DNA of 64,000 nt from Sabellastarte sp. h YS-2021 (lineage: Eukaryota > Annelida > Polychaeta > Sabellida > Sabellidae). Below the pieces are notes generated by a model. The model had not been told where the DNA came from, searched no databases, and worked only from the letters and a program-made list of their open reading frames with translations. Numbering within the stretch: the stretch's first letter is position 1; each line of letters starts with the position of its first letter. Of the stretch, positions 32,965 through 43,520 are shown in pieces. The DNA lies in NCBI GenBank assembly GCA_964017235.1, contig OZ024929.1:29137464-29201463 (forward strand), written 5' to 3'. Position numbers and translations under genes: made by a program.

Positions 32965-34050
32965 CTAGTGACTGGCAGCCCCTAGCTCGTTTTTTGAGCT
33001 ACCTTTTTTATGTATACAATCTTTTTCTGCATGTTGCAGTTGTTTTCCCATAGAAAGACAAAAAGCACAAATGTGACGGTGTAGCTTACCATTAGTTTCA
33101 TGGTCTTTACCTGAAGCACACATACCAGTCTGAAAGTTTTTACAAAACCAGGGTTTTCTGGTTTGTTCCCCAGTTTTTTGCCAACTTGTTTTGCTCGAAC
33201 CCACGTGCTTCTGAGCATAAGCTCTACGTATACGGTCTATTCTACTTTGATCTTCCCATGTGGTCTTGCCACGCTCCATCTCGCAGAGCAAGACAGCATG
33301 AGCTGCCTTGGCTCCCTGCCACGAGAAATCTGTGGCGTCTTCCATTAACTCCCCCATATAAGCCACCATCACATTTCTACGTTTTGTTGAGGGTTCATCT
33401 AAAATATTTTGACAGAAACCATGGACCCATTGGGTCAGGGACAATTGGTCATAATTTACCCTTTGTCTGCTAATACCACCTAGAATTGGTTCATGACGCT
33501 ATGCTACTTTTGCTTTGACAGAAACTTCTACATTACCTCCACGTTTTGATTTTTGTTTACATGCATCCCTACCTGAACACTGTGAACTATGCTCTAGTTC
33601 CCTGATTCTTCTGTCAACCTTTCTTTGCAATTGGGGAGACCTTAACACCTCTAGACTGGGAGAATCACTATCAGAGGACGAATCACTTGATATTTGTACT
33701 TTTCTTTTACATTTCTTGACAGTAGAATTAACACTAGGTGTACTAAACTTTGAATTACTTAACTCAAGGGAGTCCTGTGTGTGATCAGCAGCTGCCACCT
33801 TGCCCTCCACTTTGTCCAATCTTTTGTTGACTTTCTCCAGCTGTTCCAGGATTTTCCACTGCAACTGCTGTCCGTCAGGCAGCCCTTCACCTGCTTGGGT
33901 TACGGCAGCATCTCGTACAAGTCCATTGGTATTTACTGGTTCCTCTTCCACAGCTAGCTTGCAGTTTCTTCCAGTGGGTGGGACATGTCTGGTCTCGCAT
34001 TTTTTACAGAATTTTTTGTTAACATTCGGCATTTTTGTAACACTGGCCAC
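32965..34050 (-). pseudogene. Ngaro gag-like protein with CCCH-type finger (in-frame TAG)
   Basis: Opens at 34050 with a Cys pair near the N-terminus (FCKKCETRHVPPTGRNC), then a coiled-coil-like stretch (LEKVNKRLDKVEGKV) and basic/Ser-rich sequence. A TAG at 33499-33501 interrupts. The same frame continues to 32965 with WQGAKAAHAVLLCEMERG and a finger WFCKNFQTGMC, HRHICAFCLSMGK, typical of gag-like proteins of YR retrotransposons. It would package or chaperone element RNA. Confidence 0.85.
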
Positions 34051-34416
34051 CTAGTGGCAATCAAGTCAATGTTTAGGTACTGGAAATATAAATAAGCTCG
34101 AGATTCAGTGCTCTACCAGGTCGATAACAGGCTGAGAATTCTGGCTAGAAGGCTAAATGAAGGCTTGCGCAGAAAAATATAGGTTAGACCGTCCCTCAGA
34201 GTCCAAAAGACTGAGCCTGTTGCCAACACGATGACCACAAAATCTCTCCAATCAGTTTAAGTTCAGCCTCAAACACAAGAGTTCCATGTCACAATACAAT
34301 GATAGTGTCCATTTCAATCTCCATAAAACATTACAACTAAATGACCGTCTTCCATTTTATGTACACTATCTTACAACTTAAGACTTAAAACAAACTAAAA
34401 AACAATAGAATCAAAT

Positions 34417-34697
34417 AAAGTAAAATATTTTTTCCATGTCTCTCGTTTGGTTGACAAATTCAAAGTGAGGAACCTAGAAATCCAAACTACAGACTTCTAG
34501 GAAAGGAGCCAATTACATCATTTTGTTTGTCTGTTACCCCTAGCAACTGAGTAAAGTACACCACAGTACAATCAAGGTTCTTGTGATGTCATTTTGTACA
34601 CCTTTAGACTGGTGCCCAAACTTGCCTGTTAAGGTAGGACAAAAACTAACCCTGCCTTGGAGGACTGACTCCTGATGCGCCTGTACGCCCCAAGTGA
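34417..34697 (-). repeat. Ngaro split repeat A1 (5' end of the element)
   Basis: Left terminal repeat in element orientation, followed by about 370 bases of leader (34416-34051) before the first gag-like ATG. The leader has no open frame. Confidence 0.93.
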
Positions 34698-35620
34698 AAC
34701 ACTAATTTAAATCCTTTTTTCAAAGGATTTGAAAGAATTTCTATTCCTTTTGTTAAAAAAGGATGTGGTTTTGGAATTGGATTTAAATCATTTTTTTTTG
34801 CTCAAAATCCTTTTCAGACATCCAAATACTTTTTATGATTATTGACAATTGTTTTCAATTTATTTTTTTCTTCATACCTCCATTATCACAGTTTAAAAGG
34901 TGTAGAATAACTCCCTTTTCTGGACAATATGCTCTGACAGTTTATATCTGTGAAAGTCTTTATTTATTTATTTGGGGTTTTACGTCGCTTTCAACACTGT
35001 ACAGGTCATATCACGACGGGTAGTTGGAAGGGCAGAGGTAACCAGTACATACAGTTTGTTGGGGTTCTGTAATGTAAACTGCCGACTAACAGCAAGCAAC
35101 TACCAGCTTTCCCACTTGAGGCGGTGCCGGGAACTTAACCCCAGCCTCAGAGGTGGGAGGCAAGAGTGGTACCACTCTGCCACCATGGCCCCTTGAAAGT
35201 CTTAAACAAGACTAATAAAGAAAAATATCTCAAAAATAGCACCCACATAAATGAACAACAATGCAGCTATATTTTGACTTACCGGTAATCATATTCCTTC
35301 TAAAATTTTATGTTTTCTTCTCAGAGCAAGCATCCCACAGTTCATACTTTACTTCAGAAAGATACAAAGTACAGTTCTGATATACTAGTATCAGTGCTAA
35401 ATAAAGCTTGTACCTCCTTGTCAGTATAGTCTAAATGTATGTAAGACATGAAAAAAGTTATAAACTGGAAAAGGATTTGTATTTAAAACCTTTTGAAAAG
35501 GAGAGGATTTGGATTTGAAAAATTTCAAAGGATTTTGATTTGAATCTGAATCCTTTCAAAAGGATTTGACCTCAACCCTGATCTCTTTCATCTGACTTTC
35601 TTTTTTTCCAAATATTCAAT
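34698..35620. other. Degenerate AAGGATTT-type low-complexity sequence around a SINE
   Basis: Words such as AAATCCTTTT and AAGGATTTG recur at 34705-34815 and 35465-35575. The S1 SINE lies between. The same words occur at 26600-26660 to the left of the Ngaro element, so one low-complexity block may have been split by insertions. Confidence 0.45.
34961..35193 (-). mobile_element. tRNA-derived SINE, family S1, copy 3
   Basis: On the - strand it starts GGGGCCATGGTGGCAGAGTG and ends GCGACGTAAAACCCCAAATA with an (AAAT)n tail. The 10-bp duplication TGAAAGTCTT flanks it at 34951-34960 and 35194-35203. The body is highly similar to copy 1. Confidence 0.92.
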
Positions 35621-35883
35621 ATTATGAACTCATTTCAGCTCCCCAAGATTTCCTCATGCACTTCTACACCAATATAAATCTCTATAATATAATAGGTAAT
35701 AACACCAACATTTACATAGGACAAAATTGATAAAGATTCTTCAATGCACTGAAATCCAAAAAAAGGACAGTCCAAAACCAGGCGGAGATTATAAACCCAG
35801 TTAGTACCTGCCAGGGATGATGGTGGTGGGTTTGCCAAACCTGGAAACTGGAGATGGTCTGATGGGATCTGACACTGGAAGCC

Positions 35884-36133
35884 TAATACTGCTTGATTTT
35901 GATTAAAGATGGCAAGTAGCGCCACTGCGAGAAATCAACAACCTTTAAAGTAAGGTGATTATATTTACAAAGGATACAATTTAAAAGGGGAAGCCAGTGG
36001 AGTTTGTCTAGATATGGTGTAACATGACTCATTTTGTCCAGTCTATAAACAGTGCGGTAAAGAGCATTCTGAACTTTAGCAACACTGGTTGTGTTGAGCC
36101 CACATAGTTGAGACTTACAGTAACCTAATCAAT
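35884..36133 (-). pseudogene. Non-LTR retrotransposon (LINE) RT C-terminal relic
   Basis: On the - strand: GYCKSQLCGLNTTSVAKVQN, then ALYRTVYRLDKMSHVTPYLD and KLHWLPLLNCI. This matches the well-known segment after the RT thumb of CR1/jockey-like LINEs (Y-C-N-S-L-L-x-G-L ... L-Q-x-V-Q-N-x-x-x-R ... H-x-T-P-x-L-x-x-L-H-W-L-P). The remainder of the LINE is not recognisable on either side. Confidence 0.8.
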
Positions 36134-36204
36134 TACTGACCATAGCATTTGTCACCAAAAAGTGTAGCGTCAACACTTAGAAACTTACAAATGCTTCGCA
36201 AATC

Positions 36205-36305
36205 CCTTATGGGGGTGTTCCACGGGAATTGGAGACCAAAATCCAGAAAAAAGTGCGCAAAAATTTTGGGTCTGTTTCATCTCGACAGGACGTGGTACTT
36301 TCTGG
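36205..36305. repeat. End fragment of TIR family 1 (third copy, truncated)
   Basis: TTATGGGGGTGTTCCACGGG, then GACCAAAATCCAGAAAAAAG and TCTCGACAGGACGTGG, matches the inverted right ends of copies A and B. Only one end is present, and it borders the old DIRS relic. Confidence 0.6.
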
Positions 36306-36310
36306 TTTGT

Positions 36311-37054
36311 TTAGATCTACCTCCCAATCTGACTTGGGATCGCGATCCTTTTCTCCACGACTAGATGGAAACTACCAGGAAAAGCCGTAAACAAATGAGC
36401 CGTATCAAGCCCAGACAAGATGTACTGACAAACCAGCAGGACTGGAGCATTTTCCCGACCCACTCCGACTGGACTGGCAACAGCCACCACCCAGGAGAAG
36501 AAAGCCACCAAACTCCTGGGTCATGCCCTGGACACTTCAAAGGCAAGAAAAAGGATGCCACAGCAACCTCCTGGCCGACTTAATACAGACTGACATCCCA
36601 GGCTACCGGAATTTGTCAGGATACCACCTGCCTTTTTTTACCTCATCGAAGAACACATACACCACTGCATCAAGAAATCAGCCACCAATTTCAGGAAGCC
36701 CTTAGAAGTTGGATTGAAACTGGCAATAATGCCAAGACACCTGGCAACAGGAGTAACCTTGCAGTATGACTGCCTGGTTGGCCGAACCACCACCATAAAT
36801 TCATCCCCCAGGTCTGCTGAGCCATCCTTGCTGAATTCCAGGAAGAGTACTTGTCCTTTTTTTGACCCAAGTCTTTTTTTTAAAGTTTTTATCCAAAATA
36901 TTTCAATTTCAAGTTCAATATCTTTTAAGTCAAGGTTAAAAAAAATTTTTTTTAACGTCAATATTTCCTCGATGTAAAAATAAGCATCGCTAAAGTCCCA
37001 ATTGAAGGGAGAGTCTTATAGTCTCTGGTGATTTCATCTTGAAGGTTTCTGTCT
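36311..37054 (-). pseudogene. Old DIRS relic: reverse transcriptase, second part
   Basis: Read on the - strand from 37054: TFKMKSPETIR continues the RT frame that breaks off at 40004, matching FKMETPESIRASL of the younger DIRS. Further on, after stops and shifts, CKVTPVARCLGIIASF and LKLVADFLMQWCMC occupy the place of the L-P-F-G-L-x-x-A-P-x-x-F-T region, and pieces near 36560-36330 follow the thumb. The catalytic DD box is lost. The copy is much more decayed than the younger element. Confidence 0.75.
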
Positions 37055-40003
37055 TAATGCTGGTGTTCCACTGGAGCCGACCTGTCAGTAACTAAGCATT
37101 TTTTGGAAGGTCAGGAACAATGTTTACATAGTCGGTTAGGGTCAATTGTAGTTTCCAGGCCTGTCGGGGAGAGTTGGCAAAATATCAAACATGTTTGATA
37201 TTCCCCGACCCTCCCCGACTTTTGTTCCCGACCTAGGCTCCGCCCTCTGGCAACAGGCTTGTCCTAGTCACTTCACGCCTTGTCTTATTACTTCCAGGCT
37301 TGTCTGTAACCCTTCCAGGCTTGTCCTTTACTTGTTGTCAGCTTGACTTTTGCAACTTAAGTACTGCTCATTTGCAGTCCATCTGCAGCATGATGTGAGG
37401 TGAAAATATGACAAAAAAATTATGTCAGGAATGACAAAATAGCATCAGAGATGCCCGTACCCCACAGCCTGGGGAAATAATTTTCAACACCATGACATAT
37501 AGAAGTAGTGAAACAGTATAAAGGCCAGAATACTTTCAGCGCAGTGTCACTTATATAAAGGTCCAAATAATGTTTAAGTAGAGAAAATAACATCTAAGAG
37601 AAAGAAAATGTATGTAAAGATAAAGTACTAAACAAGACAATTCAATAGCAAGATGACAGCATTAATCAGTAACCTAAAAATATGAAGCTGTAAAATTTAT
37701 TAATTGGAGAATAACTGTCAATGGAAATAGCATAATTATGTAAAAGTGCATATAATAATCAGTTGCAGCAATCCATATGTCCTTGTCATAAGAGAAAGAT
37801 GTCTTAAATATGGCAGCTGAACACACTTTGGTCACACCATGAAGTACACATACATTTACATACACCCCTAACCAATGCCCCTACCAAGTGTCAACCTTCT
37901 ACATCTTATGGAATCCAAGATAAAGCCTGGACAAGAATTTAAAGGTCAAGGTCACTACAGCGTGGTGAAAGGTCAAATCAAGGTCACACCATGACGTTGC
38001 ACACCTACAATCCCCCACCAATATCCCTGTCAAATATCAACTTTCTGCACCTTACAGTTTCTGAGATATCGCCAGGACAAGATTGTATAGGTCAAGGTCA
38101 CTGCAGCAAGGTCATAGGTCAAATCTAGGTCACACCATGACGAGGCATACCTACACCCCCTAACTAATGTCCCTACCAAGTATCAACTTCCTACACCTTA
38201 CGGTTTCCAAGATATAACCTGGACAAGATTTTATAGGTCAAGGTCACTATGGCAAGGTCAAAGGTCAAATCAAGGTCACACCAAGACGTTGCACACCTAC
38301 ACCCCCTAACCAATGTCCTTACCAAGTATCAACTTCCTACACCTTACGGATTCCAAGATATAGCCCGGACAAGATTTTATAGGTCAAGGTCACTACGGCA
38401 AGGTAAAAGGCCATATCAAGGTCATACTATGACGCTGCACACCTACAACCCCTAACTAATGTTCCTACCAAGTATCAACTTCCTACACCTCACGGTTTCA
38501 GAGATATAGCCAGAACAAGATTTTATAGGTCAAGGTCACCACAGCCAGGTCAAAGGTCAAATCAAGGTCACACCATGACGTTGCACACCTACACCCCCTA
38601 ACCAATGTCCCTACCAAGTATCAACTTCCTACACCTTACAGTTTCCGAGATATAGCCCGGACAAAATTTTATAGGTCAAGGTCACTACGGCAAGGTCAAA
38701 TCAAGGTCAGACCATGACGTCGCACACCTACACCCCCTAACCAATGTCCCTACCAAGTATCAACTTCCTACACCTTACGGTTTCTGAGATATAGCTCGGA
38801 CAAGATTTTCAAACTCAAGGTCACTACGGCAAGGTCAAATCAAGGTCAGACCATGACATTGCACACCTACACCTCCTAACCAATGTCTCTACCAAGTATT
38901 AACTTCCTACACCTTAAGGTTTCTGAGATACAGCCCGGACAAACTTTTACCCACCGCCCACCCACCCACCATGGGTGAAAACAATACCCCGACAGCCCAA
39001 AATAAAAAACCAGTGCAAGTGATTATAATTTTGAAGTTAAGAGATAGCAAAGGTCCACATTTATGCTTTAAATAATTGAGAAACCTTAAAAAGTGGTTTA
39101 TTTAGTCACATAATAAACAAATTCTCGGCATATTTCACCAGAGCAATTAAAAAAAAAGGTTAAACTATTTGGATCCAATCGCAAGATATTTCTTCTCACT
39201 GTAAAAACCCATAAGCAATTTTTGGGAAAAAAGAGGATCAAGTGTCGACCAATCAACAAATCAGAAAACTAGGTCAATAGTAGATGTTTGGATCCCATCA
39301 TGTGACTCTTACTACAGCAGGATCTTTCCCAAAAGCTCGAAATTGGAGTATAAAAGGCAGCAACAAGCAAGAGGGTTTCATTGTCACATAAGATATTGTT
39401 AGAAGCACATCTCTCTCTGCTTCTTTCCACAGGATATAACATTTTTAATGACAATTTTATATTTAACATGACTTTTTCGTTCATAAATTGAAGCAGACAT
39501 ACATTGATTTTATTTCTTATATAATATTAAAGCAAAAACCTGAAAACTATAATTAAAATAACAAAACAGTAAAGTAGAACATTTAGGTCACATTATGGGA
39601 TCCAAATATTCAGCCTTGACCTAGTTTCAGATTTGTTTATTGGTCGACACTTGATCCTCTTTTTCCCCAAAATAGTGTAATGACAATACCGACTGCAAGT
39701 CTGGGGTTCTGTATGTTTCTCCAGTCCTGTCTGTCAGTATGGCTTGTCGGGACCTGCTTCAGTTTGTCTGTTCAGGGCTTGTCCTGGTCATTTCCAGACC
39801 AGTCCTGTAGAAAACATCCTGACCTCAAGGCAGGACAGCCTCTAGATACAGACAAGCCTGGATGTATCAAGTCCCGTCGGGGAGGTGAAACCGACCCAGA
39901 TTTTTCCCGCCCTTTTTTGTGGATTTGTGTCCCCGACTTTTGCAGCCAACCCTAGAGTCGTAGGGTCGGCTGTAGGGTCGGCTCCAGTGGAACACCAGCA
40001 TTA
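37055..40003. mobile_element. TIR DNA transposon, family 1 copy B, inserted in the old DIRS RT
   Basis: The ends are TAATGCTGGTGTTCCACTGG (37055) and its complement at 39984-40003; the inverted repeat extends about 27 bp (GGAGCCGAC). Inner blocks match copy A on both sides. No transposase is encoded. TA next to each end is a candidate 2-bp target duplication. On both sides the same RT domain of an old DIRS is interrupted. A second insert (37443-39008) splits the element internally, relative to copy A. Confidence 0.85.
37443..39008. repeat. AGGTCA-rich tandem-core element, long copy (about 145-bp unit, 7-8 copies)
   Basis: Units contain CACCATGACGTTGCACACCT, ACCAAGTATCAACTTCCTAC, GAGATATAGCCCGGACAAGA, then TATAGGTCAAGGTCACTACG and CAAGGTCAAAGGTCAAATCA. 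Starts lie near 37986, 38134, 38278, 38425, 38570, 38709 and 38847. It is absent from copy A at the equivalent point, so it is an insertion in copy B. The short copy at 4384-5262 shares its leader (TAGAGAAAATAA) and tail (GGGTGAAA, GACAGCCC). Confidence 0.85.
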
Positions 40004-40571
40004 GATACAAGTGCAAGGTGCACAGATCCAAGATAGGCCTCCACTTGTTTGGTTTTGGAACTAGAAAGAACCTGTTGTAGGTTAGAGAAGATTGAACCAT
40101 AACCTGGTCTACTGCCTATTTCTCTAATACGGAATGCAAACCTCAAGCAGTGGTTCTTGATGGGATTTGCATATCTGCTTATGATCAGAGGTGACCTTGT
40201 CAGAGGGGGGCTCATCTTGAAGGGTAGATTGCAACCCTCCTTCAAGATGTAGTCTACCTGTGGATTTGCACCCAGAGACTGCCAGACTTAAAACATTTCT
40301 GCAGTCTGCCTCCACATGCTCTTTTGCAGCACTGTAGACACTGGGAGGATAAAGGGACACAAAGAAAATGATAGACAGAGGAAAGACCTTTAGATATTAT
40401 ATTTTGTTCTTGTAAACTTCGGGCTTCATAAATTTCTGTTGAGGATGCCCTATTAAATTTACACAAAGAACAGGAGTTATAACATTTGGAAATGATAAAT
40501 AAACTGGTGAGTCTTGGTTGCAATTGTCCAACATTGTGACTTCATAAGCTTGGACCAATGCAGTAATTGTC
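40004..40571 (-). pseudogene. Old DIRS relic: pre-RT and start of reverse transcriptase
   Basis: On the - strand: ILKEGCNLPFKMSPPLTRSP, then ISRYANPIKNH correspond to YKLPFRERPNLS and ITSGYAGSDRQ of the younger DIRS. Further down NRFFLVPKPNKWRPILDLCT is the RT entry motif (R-L-F-L-V-P-K-P ... W-R-P-V-I-D-L). At 40004 the domain is cut by TIR element B and resumes at 37054. At 40571 the relic is cut by the younger DIRS. Confidence 0.82.
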
Positions 40572-40832
40572 ATTTTATTACGCTACAATAGTCCTACCTA
40601 TTGTAACAATATGCTTTACTGGTGGTTGACCACGGGAAGCTTCCAACCGGAGTAAAAGTTGAAAACTTATTACCCGTGAAATTCAGATAGACCGGGCTAT
40701 CCGGAACACTGGTTACGGGGAATGCCGGTGATATAGTACCGGTGCGGGTATACACACACCTGCTGGCTTGGCCACATGACCTAGGGAACCTATCAGATGC
40801 TCGATAGAGCTCTTCCTCATTTTTTGTTGGAA
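40572..40832. repeat. DIRS left inverted terminal repeat
   Basis: From ATTTTATTACGCTACAATAG to TTTTTGTTGGAA. It is complementary to 47243-47528 with scattered substitutions (for example GGGTATACACACACC against GCGTATACCCACACC). The outermost 45 bases recur inverted at 47083-47121. Confidence 0.93.
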
Positions 40833-40959
40833 GCCATCTTATCAAGTTGGCTTTCTTGTAGCTCTCACTTTGGTGAATTGTTACAGCTATTTTACTGTGG
40901 GTATACAGTATATTTTTGTGTCAGTTGTTTTATAACACTGTATAGACACTTCTGGTAAG

Positions 40960-43224
40960 ATGGTTAAGACTCCCCCTTACCAAAAACGGGGCAAATGTGG
41001 ACATTTCATGCCCCAGTTTGACTCTCATGGTTCTTGCTTTGGCTGTAGAGCCAAGTGTAAAGGTCAAGACCCTTGTGCACAAGGGGCTAATGTAAACCAG
41101 TGTGCTCCATGTGCAGCCTTATCTGAGGAACAGTGGACTCACCTCAGGGAGAATTTTGCAAAGAGGTCTGCTTATAGAAGCCGTACCGGATCACGAGACA
41201 ACTCATTTGAGGAGTTCGACACAGATGAACCGGTATTTACCGGCGAGGATCTCTCCCGGGTAGTCGACACTATTCTTGACCTGGAACCGGAACAATCCGG
41301 CACAAGTGCACCAGTGACCGGCATTAGTGCTCTGACGAGCCTCCCAGCTCCTCTGCCCGGATCATCACAAGATATTCCTGCAACCTCTGGTATTTTCGGC
41401 TCCGGACCGGTTATTTCACCCCAGGGTGAATCTTCAGCCTTTTTCAAGGCGCCGGCCCCTATGCCACAGACGGTTACGCAAGATGTTCTTCCTCCATCAT
41501 ATCCACACAGTCAAGGAGGACAATCCGTGGCGGACAGGATGGCATCTCTATCCTTTCCACAACCTCAGAGGACTTCATCTTTAATCCCTCAAACCCCAAG
41601 GACTCAAATGATTCAGAGCCACTTGGAGCAACAAAACTTTGAGCTCATGAAGGATCTTCAACAGAAAAATCAAGAGCAAATGAGGGACATTTCTGCTCAA
41701 TTACAAACTGGACTCAAGGCTTTCCTCAAGCAGTCTATGGAGCAAATGTTTACACGCATGGCGCCTCCACAAACAGCTCCTCCTCCACAAGCATCATCCG
41801 CACCGCACATTGTATCCATTACTCCGGTGTCTGCTTTGCCGCAAGCCGCAAAGATGGAAGAACCTGAACCTGACTCTGCTCCATCTCAACCACCCCCTGA
41901 AGTGAAGAAGGGCTTATTAAGGGTAAAAGGTTATTCAGCCATCACGGTGCCCACTGCTGCCTCTTCCTCTCAACCTATGCAACAACCTTCAGTTGCTCCA
42001 CCTCCAAGGCTTCAATCACCTCTTCAAGCCCTGGAACAAGAGGAATACGGCATGGACACCTCTGCTTCTTCTTTCGCGGCCTCCAGATCAGAAGAACCAT
42101 CTGACACAGGGGAACAGGCGGCCCCTCCTAACCTTCCCTTCAGAGAACTGGTCCAGAAGGTTAGAGAGTTCCTTTCCATTCCCGACCCAGCAGCAGAAGA
42201 GGATTACAAACTGGGTTCGGCACTGGGACGCGATCCACTCTTGTTACAACAAGAAAAGGCGGATAGACCACCATCCATAAAGCTTCCTATGGTGGCAGAT
42301 CTCTCGCGTCTCCAAAGCGCCCAAGATGACTTGGTTAAACCCAGCACATCAAGCACTTTGGATATTGGAAAGTTCCCCGGCATTCCACCACACAAAGGCA
42401 GCTGGTATAGCGTAGTGGATGCAAAATACTCGCAGACCCCACAAGTGGTGCCCCAGGCTTTCTCAAATATAGCGAAGCCTGGCTACAGAAGTGGACCCCC
42501 AGCTACAGTACAACAAAAGGACCTTGTAAAGCTGGAATATCTCTCATGGGAGAACATTAGCATAGCCAACTTCCTGTCAACTTTCGGTGTGGCTAGCGAA
42601 TCCTGTCTGAACAACCTGTGACTCACCCGAGACCAGAGGGAGCGTTTGTTCGACCAATTCCGTGCTAGCACGGAGGGGCCCACCAGGAAGCAAATTATGC
42701 AACAAATGTTCAGCATAACCCAGCAAGAAGCATCCCAGATGCAGTTTATGTTGGATATTAGCAGGAGCATGTCCAAGGCCTATGCGGACTTAGTAGCCAA
42801 CTTCAACTCATCCCTGACCAACCTAGTTCTGATCAGGAGGGACGCCTACCTCAGGCATGCACACCCCAACCTGGATGCATTCAGATTATGCAATCTTTGC
42901 TCTGCTCCAGTCTCAGGGGGTGACCTCTTTGACAGATCGCTCATGCAAGAGTACGAGCAACAACTTATTGGTCTGGGAGTGAAGACAGGCACCAAGAAGG
43001 AGCGTTTCCACCCCTATAAGAAAAAGAGGGGCAGAGGTGGAAATCAGCGTCATCACGCTCCCCAGGGTATGTTCTACCCAACCATGCCGGCACCCCAGTA
43101 CATGGTGCAACAGCCCTTTTACCCCCACCCTCAAGGGGGCCGCAGAGGAGGTCGAGGTGGCCGCAGAGGTCGCGGCCGTGGAGGCAACACGTCTAACACT
43201 AAGCAGCAGCAACACCCTCAATGA
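40960..43224 (+). pseudogene. DIRS gag-like protein (one in-frame TGA)
   Basis: The ATG at 40960 opens MVKTPPYQKRGKCGHF, followed by a Cys-rich N-terminus (CFGCRAKC, CAQG, CAPC), a Pro/Gln/Ser-rich middle and a conserved C-terminal part (LVLIRRDAYLRHAHPN). The C-terminus is a basic RGG-like tail (RRGGRGGRRGRGRGG), likely RNA-binding. A single TGA at 42619-42621 interrupts; the same frame continues at once (LTRDQRERLFDQFR) to the stop at 43222-43224. Without the TGA the protein would have 754 residues. The homologous part in the old relic has no stop at that place that I can identify. Confidence 0.88.
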
Positions 43225-43340
43225 CACTCAAACAAATGTGTTAGCCTCATCTCACCCTGGTCAAAAAGGAATAATATTTTCAGAAACTCTCTTGGATTAT
43301 TTCTACCCACACACCCCTCCAGAGGGGGAAAAGACTCTGA

Positions 43341-43520
43341 GTGTACAGTCCCTTCAGGAGAGGGCAAAGACTCCTTGTGTATAGTCCCTTCAGGAGAGGG
43401 CAAAGACTCCTTGTGTACAGTCCCTTCAGGAGAGGGCAAAGACTCCTTGTGTACAGTCCCTTCAGGAGAGGGCAAAGACTCCTTGTGTATAGTCCCTTCA
43501 GGAGAGGGAAAAGACTCAAA
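43341..43520 (+). repeat. 36-bp coding minisatellite, 5 copies
   Basis: The unit starts GTGTACAGTCCCTTCAGGAG and continues AGGGCAAAGACTCCTT, repeated at 43341, 43377, 43413, 43449 and 43485. In the RT frame each unit adds twelve residues (VPSGEGKDSLCT or CI). It lies at the N-terminus of the RT frame, before conserved sequence. Confidence 0.95.

Larger units (their letters stand above)
27901..34697 (-). mobile_element. Ngaro-type tyrosine-recombinase retrotransposon, structurally complete
   Basis: On the - strand the order is A1 (34697-34417), gag-like frame, RT/RNase H, tyrosine recombinase, B1 (29423-28840), A2 (28839-28558), B2 (28496-27901). These split direct repeats are the diagnostic layout of Ngaro elements, which replicate through a circle and integrate by recombinase without target duplication. 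None is seen at the outer ends. All three coding regions carry a stop or frameshift, so this copy is not autonomous as read. The near-identity of A1 to A2 and B1 to B2 argues for a fairly recent insertion. Confidence 0.93.
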
